DNA from: an uncultured Bacteroidota bacterium
Lineage (GTDB): Bacteria > Bacteroidota > Bacteroidia > B-17B0 > Aurantibacillaceae
NCBI GenBank assembly: GCA_903923915.1
Contig: CAIXZI010000121.1
Coordinates: 1-5,427, forward strand
Reading direction: 5' to 3'
Length of the DNA stretch: 5,427 bases
The notes under the pieces are model-generated. The model was given only the letters and a program-made list of their open reading frames with translations, ran no database searches and was not told where the DNA came from. Each line of letters starts with the position of its first letter. Within the stretch, counting starts at the first letter, position 1. The position numbers and the translations under genes are program-made. Positions 1 to 4,860 of this stretch are shown here, piece by piece.

Positions 1-1
1 A

Positions 2-715
2 TATAAATTAATGGGTTTATTAAATGATGATGGCTCGTATCCTGTATTAACTCCTAATTTAATTTATTATTTACCGGGCTACACACCACCTATATATCCT
101 GAAAACATTGGCGGTTATAAGCTAAATAAAAAAGGTGCTTTCTTTTTAAAGAACTTACACTATGGTCCATCAGCACATGATTGTTTAGACTCTTCAACCC
201 TAAATATTTTTTATGGTCCAAAACCTATCCGACCTATACAAGAAACACAATTGGGTACTTTTGGTATTGCACCTATTGAACCCGCATTAAATATTCCGGC
301 AAATACCATTAAAACTTTTATGAGCAAATGGCTTACTCCGGTTGATTTATCTATACTTTCTGTAAACCCGCACATGCATTTACTAGGTAAAACATTTTTG
401 GCTTATGCTATAACTCCACAAAAAGATACCATACGCTTAATAAAAATAAATAAGTGGGATTTTAAATGGCAATATTATTACACATTTAAACATCCACTTA
501 AAATACCTGCAGGCTCTACTATATATGCCTATGGCACGTATGATAATACAGATAAAAATTCGTACAATCCGTTTCATCCGCCACGAGATTGTAATGAAAG
601 AAATGATTTTATGAGCATGGGAACTACCGAAGAAATGTTTCAGTTTATATTTACTTACCTACGTTACCAAGCCGGCGACGAACAAATTGATTTAAGTAAA
701 ACAAAAAGTTTTTAG
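2..715 (+). CDS. Copper type II ascorbate-dependent monooxygenase-like protein, C-terminal part (5'-truncated by window edge)
   Basis: The reading frame is open to the left edge, so the ATG at 11 is probably internal and the true start lies outside the window. The visible ~237 residues resemble the C-terminal catalytic half of the PHM/DBH copper monooxygenase fold. Numbered from the ATG at 11, the motif PHMHLLGK gives His121 and His123, and MGTTEEM gives Met209. These match the His-x-His plus Met ligand set of the catalytic copper site in peptidylglycine monooxygenase. LHYGPSAHD (His50) fits the third histidine of the other copper site; its first two ligands would lie in the missing part. The stretch around 149-180 (WDFKWQYYYTF, then IPAGSTIYAYGTYDNT) is also typical of bacterial members. 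In this phylum such proteins are usually exported and sometimes fused to cytochrome c; neither can be seen here. The substrate is unknown. The gene ends with TAG at 713-715 and converges on cdd. Confidence 0.8.
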   Translation, partial: YKLMGLLNDDGSYPVLTPNLIYYLPGYTPPIYPENIGGYKLNKKGAFFLKNLHYGPSAHDCLDSSTLNIFYGPKPIRPIQETQLGTFGIAPIEPALNIPANTIKTFMSKWLTPVDLSILSVNPHMHLLGKTFLAYAITPQKDTIRLIKINKWDFKWQYYYTFKHPLKIPAGSTIYAYGTYDNTDKNSYNPFHPPRDCNERNDFMSMGTTEEMFQFIFTYLRYQAGDEQIDLSKTKSF

Positions 716-717
716 TT

Positions 718-745
718 TCTCGCTAAGGCGCAAATAGCGCAGAGT
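718..745. repeat. Degenerate CGC-periodic intergenic repeat
   Basis: The 66-bp gap between the convergent monooxygenase and cdd genes contains CGC at 721, 729 and 738, spaced 8 and 9 bases apart within an AAG/AAA/CAG context. This resembles, from memory, the 'CGCAAAGGCGCAAAG' type of dispersed intergenic repeat seen in many Bacteroidota and Chlorobi genomes. It includes a weak 4-bp hairpin (GCGC-AAATA-GCGC, 728-740) with no T-run on either side, so it is not a convincing terminator. Only about three degenerate units are present. Confidence 0.45.
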
Positions 746-781
746 TTAGATGCAGATTAAATTAACTCAGTAAACCTTATT

Positions 782-1267
782 TTACTTTTTAAGGTACTTG
801 CTGCTAAACATAAATGGCAACAACGTTTCGATACCATTGGTACAAAAAACTTTTCCGGTAGGCGTTGCCATTATAAGTCTTATTTTTTTATTGTGACGCT
901 GTTCATACTCTGCAATGGCTTGTCGGCAAGCACCACAAGGGGTTATGGGTTGATCGGCTTCAGCTTCGCAAGTTACCGCAATAGTTTTTATGGCTACGTT
1001 AGGGTACTGAGAACCCGCATAAAATATAGCCACACGTTCTGCACACATACCCGACGGATAGGCAGCATTTTCTTGATTATTACCTGTTATTATTTTTCCA
1101 TTTTCTAACAAAACAGCAGCGCCAACATTAAAGTTTGAGTAAGGCGCATAAGCTGCGTGCATCACTTTACCTGCTTCTTGTAAAAGATGTAACTCATCTT
1201 GTGGTAGTTGTTTAGCATTAGCATAAACATCAACAGATACTACGTATTGTAATTTTTCAGCGCTCAT
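782..1267 (-). CDS. cdd: Cytidine deaminase
   Basis: This gene encodes a cytosolic zinc enzyme that deaminates cytidine and deoxycytidine to uridine and deoxyuridine in pyrimidine salvage. The 161-residue protein has the full signature. FNVGAA (46-51) and ENAAYPSGMCAER (66-78) carry zinc ligand Cys75 and catalytic Glu77. PCGACRQ (110-116) carries zinc ligands Cys111 and Cys114. A Cys-Cys-Cys zinc set with one domain of this length points to the small homotetrameric CDA class, not the larger dimeric E. coli type. The N-terminus is about 25 residues longer than in the smallest members. The ATG at 1267-1265 overlaps the TAA of the upstream MORN lipoprotein gene by one base (TAATG), and an AGAAAAAAA tract sits just before it, so translation is probably coupled. 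It is the last gene of the minus-strand block; no clear terminator follows. Confidence 0.95.
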   Translation of the reverse strand: MSAEKLQYVVSVDVYANAKQLPQDELHLLQEAGKVMHAAYAPYSNFNVGAAVLLENGKIITGNNQENAAYPSGMCAERVAIFYAGSQYPNVAIKTIAVTCEAEADQPITPCGACRQAIAEYEQRHNKKIRLIMATPTGKVFCTNGIETLLPFMFSSKYLKK

Positions 1268-1806
1268 TATTTTTTTCTATCAAGGTTTTTAGTGCTTAAA
1301 ACTTTTCCTAAACTATCGTATGTTCTTTCTAAAGCGGGTGCCCCCGTAGTGTCATAATAATTCCATGTTCCAACAGCTACATCTTGTTTGTAATCTCCTT
1401 CATAATACACTTTTCCGTTTTCGTAATAAACTTTAGAGTGTCCGTTCATTTTTCCATTATCATAAAAAGCTTCGCTCCAAATAAACCCGTGTGGATAAAA
1501 ATAAAACCATTGTCCGTGGCGTTTGCCAAATCTAAAATAACCTTTGGTTTTAACCACGCCTGTTTCATATTTCTGAAAAAATTCGCCGGTATAATCTGTA
1601 TCAGGCGGAGCAAGCTCATCTACAATTTTATCTATCTGAGATTTTATTTGCTGATTGGCTGAATCTTGTGCTGTTAAAGGCGCTGTAGCTTCTTTTTTTT
1701 GATTAGAAGTACAAGCATAAACAACCAATGTAATAATTAAACCATAAGACAATTTGAAAATTGAATTGGCTAATTGGCTAATTGACAAAATGACTAATTT
1801 TTTCAT
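1267..1806 (-). CDS. MORN-repeat lipoprotein (YwqK-like)
   Basis: This gene encodes a 179-residue exported protein. The start MKKL is followed by an unusually long leader, a hydrophobic core at 21-31 (YGLIITLVVYA) and a probable lipidation cysteine at Cys32 (VYAC, an imperfect lipobox). Residues 33-75 are a polar linker. Residues ~82-165 carry repeated toxin_antitoxin-YwqK / MORN_2-type units with the pattern GxxxGxWxxYyxxG: GKRHGQWFYFYPHG (94-107), NGKMNGHSKVYYENG (117-131) and YKQDVAVGTWNYYDTTG (139-155). MORN repeats are beta-hairpin modules whose role in bacterial lipoproteins is mostly unknown, and no enzymatic motif is visible. The ATG at 1806 overlaps the stop of the polyprenyl synthase gene (ATGA), and the gene's own TAA overlaps the cdd start. 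Codons 4-18 are made of an 8-bp tandem repeat; without them the protein would begin MKKLSYGLII, a normal lipoprotein leader. Confidence 0.85.
   Translation of the reverse strand: MKKLVILSISQLANSIFKLSYGLIITLVVYACTSNQKKEATAPLTAQDSANQQIKSQIDKIVDELAPPDTDYTGEFFQKYETGVVKTKGYFRFGKRHGQWFYFYPHGFIWSEAFYDNGKMNGHSKVYYENGKVYYEGDYKQDVAVGTWNYYDTTGAPALERTYDSLGKVLSTKNLDRKK
1751..1800. repeat. 8-bp tandem repeat inside a signal-peptide coding region
   Basis: On the plus strand the units are AATTGGCT (1764-1771), AATTGGCT (1772-1779), AATTGACA (1780-1787) and AAATGACT (1788-1795), followed by AATTT. A more diverged AATTTGAA AATTG lies at 1751-1763. The 8-bp period is out of phase with codons. The whole array falls within the leader of the MORN lipoprotein gene. 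Similar 'AATTGGCTAATTG' simple arrays are known to me as dispersed, usually intergenic, sequences in Bacteroidota; that resemblance is from memory and unverified. Confidence 0.7.
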
Positions 1807-2777
1807 TTTTTTCTTTCAACGGTGTAAATTACTAATTGCTCTAATGATTTTTTTGCATCGCCTGACGGAAAATTTTTAAGCAAATTTAATGCCTCGTTTT
1901 TATATTGATGCATTATTTTTTCGGCGTACTCAATTCCTTTTTTGGCAAAAACAAAATCAATAACCTCAGCAACTTTTTGAGGGTTTTCGTTATGATTTTT
2001 TACAATATTGATGATTCTTCTTTTTTCTAAAAACGTTGAATTATTGAGCGCATATATAAGTGGCAAAGTCATTTTCTTTTCTTTGATATCTATGCCGGTT
2101 GGTTTGCCAATTTCGCTGCCATCACCAAAATCAAACAGATCGTCTTTTATCTGAAAAGCAATGCCGGTAAGCGTTCCAAACTGTTTCATGGTTTCTATAA
2201 CCTGCTTGTCTTGCGTAACAGATGCAGCACCAGCAGCACAACAAGCAGCAATTAAGGTAGCAGTTTTTTGACGAATTATTTCAAAATAAATATCTTCAGA
2301 AATATCCAGTTTACGCGCTTTTTCTATTTGAAGAAGTTCGCCTTCGCTCATTTCTCGCACGGCGTTACTTACTAATTTTAGTAAATGAAAATCATCGTTA
2401 TCCAAAGAAAGCAATAAACCTTTTGAAAGCAAGTAATCTCCAATTAATACAGCAATTTTATTTTTCCAAAGTGCGTTAACCGAAAAAAATCCACGACGCT
2501 CGTTGCTATCATCTACCACATCATCATGCACTAAGGTTGCGGTATGTAGTAATTCTATTAAGGCAGCAGCGCGGTAGGTGCTTTCATTAATTTCGCCATG
2601 CATTTGTGCCGAAAGAAATACAAACATAGGGCGAATTTGCTTGCCTTTGCGTTTTACAATGTAACTGGTAATTTTTTCTAATAAAGGCACAGAGCTTTTC
2701 ATAGATTGTTTGAATTTTATTTCAAACGCATCCATGTGGCTTGCAATTGGTGCTTTTATTTCGTCAACTATTTTCAA
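1803..2777 (-). CDS. Polyprenyl diphosphate synthase (trans-prenyltransferase)
   Basis: This gene encodes a 324-residue cytosolic enzyme that adds isopentenyl diphosphate units head-to-tail to an allylic primer. It probably makes the long side chain of menaquinone (IspB/HepT/SdsA-like). All hallmarks are present: GKQIRP (45-50); first aspartate-rich motif DDVVD (85-89) followed by Arg94-Arg95; REMSEGELLQ (141-150); KTATLIAACC (171-180); FQIKDD (208-213) with second aspartate-rich motif DDLFD (212-216); and GKPTGIDIKEKKMTLPL (224-240), typical of long-chain synthases. Chain length cannot be read with certainty. The start is TTG at 2777-2775. It is preferred because MKIVDEIKAPI matches the N-terminus I recall for Bacteroidota homologues, no in-frame ATG lies upstream, and the next internal ATG (codon 15) would cut conserved sequence. 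The stop TGA overlaps the ATG of the MORN gene. A palindromic element lies 68 bp upstream. Confidence 0.93.
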   Translation of the reverse strand: MKIVDEIKAPIASHMDAFEIKFKQSMKSSVPLLEKITSYIVKRKGKQIRPMFVFLSAQMHGEINESTYRAAALIELLHTATLVHDDVVDDSNERRGFFSVNALWKNKIAVLIGDYLLSKGLLLSLDNDDFHLLKLVSNAVREMSEGELLQIEKARKLDISEDIYFEIIRQKTATLIAACCAAGAASVTQDKQVIETMKQFGTLTGIAFQIKDDLFDFGDGSEIGKPTGIDIKEKKMTLPLIYALNNSTFLEKRRIINIVKNHNENPQKVAEVIDFVFAKKGIEYAEKIMHQYKNEALNLLKNFPSGDAKKSLEQLVIYTVERKK

Positions 2778-2844
2778 TGCAAAATTTAAGAGGTAAATGT
2801 GCGAATTTATTGGTGAAATAAAAAAATTAGTTGATGTTGTATTT

Positions 2845-2918
2845 GCGTTAGGGATTGTAGCGGGCTGCCATGCAGCGCGAAAAGCCCGCCGCTGTAACCA
2901 GCGGAACGCCCCTAATGC
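2845..2918. repeat. 74-bp palindromic multi-hairpin intergenic element
   Basis: This GC-rich island in AT-rich sequence folds on paper into a closed junction. The outer stem pairs GCGTTAGGG (2845-2853) with CCCTAATGC (2910-2918), with one G-T wobble. Inside is a stem GCGGGCT (2860-2866) / AGCCCGC (2883-2889). It competes with a second hairpin GCTGC (2864-2868) / GCAGC (2872-2876). A further hairpin CCGCTG-TAAC-CAGCGG spans 2889-2904. The left arm contains GATTG.AGCGG and the right arm AGCGGAACGCCC. The right end touches the acetyltransferase stop codon (2918-2920), and the element lies upstream of the polyprenyl synthase TTG start. It resembles REP-like dispersed palindromes of Bacteroidota. 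Because it would be transcribed with the acetyltransferase mRNA, it could stabilise the 3' end or terminate transcription; in the minus direction a T-run (seven T's near 2826-2820) follows about 20 bases later. Confidence 0.65.
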
Positions 2919-3553
2919 TACGAAATTGATTTTAGAAACGCTTCGGTATTGCTGAATTTACTAAGGTTTGCTTGTATTTTTTTGTCCTCCCAATTCCACC
3001 ATTGTGAAGCTTGTATTTTGGCAATAGTTTCTTCATCAAACCTGTAACGTACAAGCCTAGCAGGGGTGCCGCTTACTATGCTATAAGGCTCAATATCTTT
3101 AGATACTAAAGAGTTTGCACCAATTATAGCCCCATTACCTATGGTAACACCTGCTAAAACAGTAACATTGGCTCCAATCCAAACATCATTGCCAATAACA
3201 GTTTGTTTGGTGTTTACGCCTTCTATATTTATATTCTCTTTAACAAAACCGTATTTTTTGCGATACGTAAAAGGGTGGGTAGTAACCCACTCGTGGGGAT
3301 GATTTTGAAGAGAAATTTTTGCATTCATGGCAATTGAACAAAAATTGCCGATAGATGCGGTGCTTTTATCTACATAACTATTTATACCAATGAATGAGTA
3401 TTTGCCGATTTTTTTTGCTGCAAAATAAGTGCCGGGTTCAATGGTTACATGCTTATCAAATTTTACCTGTTTTGATAGAGCATAAGCATGTATAGTACAG
3501 GTAGGGTTTTTAAGCCTGATGTATTGTCGCCATAAAAACTGAACCAATGTCAT
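2918..3553 (-). CDS. CatB-like hexapeptide-repeat O-acetyltransferase
   Basis: This gene encodes a 211-residue left-handed beta-helix acyltransferase expected to act as a cytosolic trimer using acetyl-CoA. Hexapeptide turns run from about residue 28 to 82 (e.g. IGKYSFIGINSYV, IGNFCSIAMNAKI) and resume at 118-165 (VIGNDVWIGANVTVLAGVTI, then IGNGAIIGANSLV). Between them is the loop with NHPHEW (84-89) and HPFTY (93-97); His85 is the likely catalytic base by analogy with the xenobiotic acetyltransferase (XAT/CatB) group. The C-terminal RYRFDEETI and WWNW (185-188) are also typical of that group. Most chromosomal members in this phylum modify sugars or surface glycans rather than chloramphenicol, but no glycan genes are visible here, so the acceptor is unknown. 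The ATG at 3553-3551 lies 26 bp after the TlpA-like gene. A possible promoter overlaps the end of that gene, and the stop TAG abuts the palindromic element. Confidence 0.88.
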   Translation of the reverse strand: MTLVQFLWRQYIRLKNPTCTIHAYALSKQVKFDKHVTIEPGTYFAAKKIGKYSFIGINSYVDKSTASIGNFCSIAMNAKISLQNHPHEWVTTHPFTYRKKYGFVKENINIEGVNTKQTVIGNDVWIGANVTVLAGVTIGNGAIIGANSLVSKDIEPYSIVSGTPARLVRYRFDEETIAKIQASQWWNWEDKKIQANLSKFSNTEAFLKSIS

Positions 3554-3571
3554 ACTATAAAATTGAGAGGA

Positions 3572-3600
3572 CGAAAATACTACTTAATTAATTCATTCAA
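3572..3600 (-). promoter_or_regulatory. Possible Bacteroidota-type promoter for the acetyltransferase gene
   Basis: On the minus strand, TTG (3600-3598) is followed after 18 bases by TATTTTCG (3579-3572), one mismatch from the -7 consensus TAnnTTTG used with the Bacteroidota primary sigma factor. The spacing fits the known -33/-7 arrangement, and transcription would start about 10-15 bases before the ATG. The motif lies mostly inside the 3' end of the TlpA-like gene. Such AT-rich matches occur by chance, so support is modest. Confidence 0.3.
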
Positions 3601-4797
3601 TAAATTCTCGGTACTTTCTTTCATTTTTGTATAGGCTGCGCCTGTTGCAGGGCCGTTATATCCGGTGTAAATTTTTTCTACTTCGTGTTTTTTATTTAGA
3701 TAAATAGTGGTAGGAAATGCGGTAACCGAAGAAAGAAAAGGTAAGCTTTTTTGTGCCGCAACAGAGCCGCTTAAGCCCGTGATAAGAAATTCATAAGCAG
3801 CGCCGTATTTATTTTTTAAGCGAAGTACCGTACTTTTTGCCTTCTCTATATCAGTAGTACGTTCGTATGCCAAAGCAATAATTTCAACACCTTTGCTTTG
3901 GTAATCGTTGTATAAGGTGCTTAGATAAGCTGTTTCATCCATACAATTAGGGCACCAGCTACCCATTAGTTGAACAATAATAACTTTGTTTTTATACTTT
4001 TCGTCTGATAGAGAAATGGTTTTACCTTCGGTATTTATAAACGAAAAATTTACAGGCTCACCTTTTACGGTTTTTGTAATTGTGTATGGATCGCGCAGTT
4101 CGAATACGTTATTGCCAACGGCTTTAAATTTTTCGTGTCCGGTTAAGCCCGAATAAAAATCGCCATTTACCACACCTTTTTCATCCATTATACCTAAAAA
4201 CAAATAGGCATGTGCGCCATCAAAACTTGATAGATATAAATTTTTACCATCGGCAATTCCTTCCAAATAACGATAATCGCCGCTTTCGCTTAAAAAAGTG
4301 CCTTTTAGTATTTGTTTGTTTTGTTTAAATACGCCTATGGCTTTGCTACTGTCTGGAGTGCCTATACCAAAGGTTGTTTCCCATCTGCCCGAAAAATCTA
4401 CACGTGTAATTACATGTGGTTTAAAACGATCTGTTTGTCCGAATATGGCCGAGAACGGAATGGTGTAATTTTTTGAATGGTTAATCCACACACCCTGCAA
4501 TAATCCGGGAAAAAACTTGCATTTAAATTCAGAATCAAAAACCGGCATTTGAAAAAATACCGAATCATTTTTTACTTCAATTTCATCAATTACAATTTTT
4601 TCATCCGCATTAAATATGGTAATAGAGGGGGCTCCATCTGCATAGTACACATTAAAAATAAAAGGAAGCTCAATCTGTTTTTTTACATCAAGGGTTAATA
4701 CTCCGCGCCAAAGACCGTCATTTATATGAATTTGAGCCGAACAGATTTGAGACGTTAGAAACAAGAGACAAGAGAAAATAATTGCTTTTTTAATCAT
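3580..4797 (-). CDS. Exported TlpA-family thioredoxin-like protein
   Basis: This gene encodes a 405-residue protein with a clear Sec signal peptide (MIKKAIIFSCLLFLTSQICS, cleavage probably after CSA at ~21), so it acts in the periplasm or at the outer envelope. Residues ~24-235 are beta-rich with no family I can name. They may form two related halves starting at GLWRGVLTLD (28-37) and FSGRWETTF (135-143). Residues ~236-400 form an AhpC-TSA/Redoxin (TlpA-like) domain: GSWCPNCMDE gives Cys282 and Cys285 (CPNC), and the cis-proline loop AFPTTIYLN has Pro362. The likely role is thiol-disulfide exchange, for example reducing apocytochrome or another exported partner; the substrate is unknown. The ATG at 4797 is preceded by AGAAGG only one base away, too close for a standard ribosome site. 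A -7-like motif lies ~25 bases upstream. It diverges from the methyltransferase gene. Confidence 0.88.
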   Translation of the reverse strand: MIKKAIIFSCLLFLTSQICSAQIHINDGLWRGVLTLDVKKQIELPFIFNVYYADGAPSITIFNADEKIVIDEIEVKNDSVFFQMPVFDSEFKCKFFPGLLQGVWINHSKNYTIPFSAIFGQTDRFKPHVITRVDFSGRWETTFGIGTPDSSKAIGVFKQNKQILKGTFLSESGDYRYLEGIADGKNLYLSSFDGAHAYLFLGIMDEKGVVNGDFYSGLTGHEKFKAVGNNVFELRDPYTITKTVKGEPVNFSFINTEGKTISLSDEKYKNKVIIVQLMGSWCPNCMDETAYLSTLYNDYQSKGVEIIALAYERTTDIEKAKSTVLRLKNKYGAAYEFLITGLSGSVAAQKSLPFLSSVTAFPTTIYLNKKHEVEKIYTGYNGPATGAAYTKMKESTENLLNELIK

Positions 4798-4819
4798 ACC
4801 TTCTAAAATAAAGAATAAG

Positions 4820-4827
4820 CAAATATA
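4820..4827 (-). promoter_or_regulatory. Possible -7 element of the TlpA-like gene promoter
   Basis: The minus strand reads TATATTTG, a full match to the Bacteroidota -7 consensus TAnnTTTG, 22 bases upstream of the TlpA-like ATG. This predicts a 5' leader of roughly 15-20 bases. No TTTG or TTG lies at the expected -33 distance (the nearest TTG is only 7 bases upstream), so the call rests on one half-site in the 63-bp divergent gap. Confidence 0.4.
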
Positions 4828-4860
4828 AATAAAACAATTTTTGCACCTTTATGCTTTATT

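Noticed and set aside
893..1108. 71-codon plus-strand open frame
   Set aside because: It lies wholly inside cdd on the other strand, its translation has no recognisable features, and cdd has all catalytic residues.
1384..1662. 92-codon plus-strand open frame
   Set aside because: It is antisense to the MORN-repeat region of the lipoprotein gene; its phenylalanine/isoleucine-rich translation is what the reverse of lysine- and asparagine-rich coding sequence gives.
1751..1800. CRISPR array
   Set aside because: The units are 8 bp and contiguous with no spacers, so this is a simple tandem repeat.
2845..2918. tRNA or riboswitch, because the 74-base length and multi-stem fold are suggestive
   Set aside because: Neither strand has a seven-base anticodon loop with flanking stem, a T-loop GGTTCRA or D-loop GG, and no conserved core of a riboswitch class I know was found.
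2918..3553. Chloramphenicol resistance (CatB) call
   Set aside because: The family resemblance is real, but most chromosomal relatives are sugar or unknown acetyltransferases, and nothing nearby (mobile element, other resistance genes) supports a resistance role.
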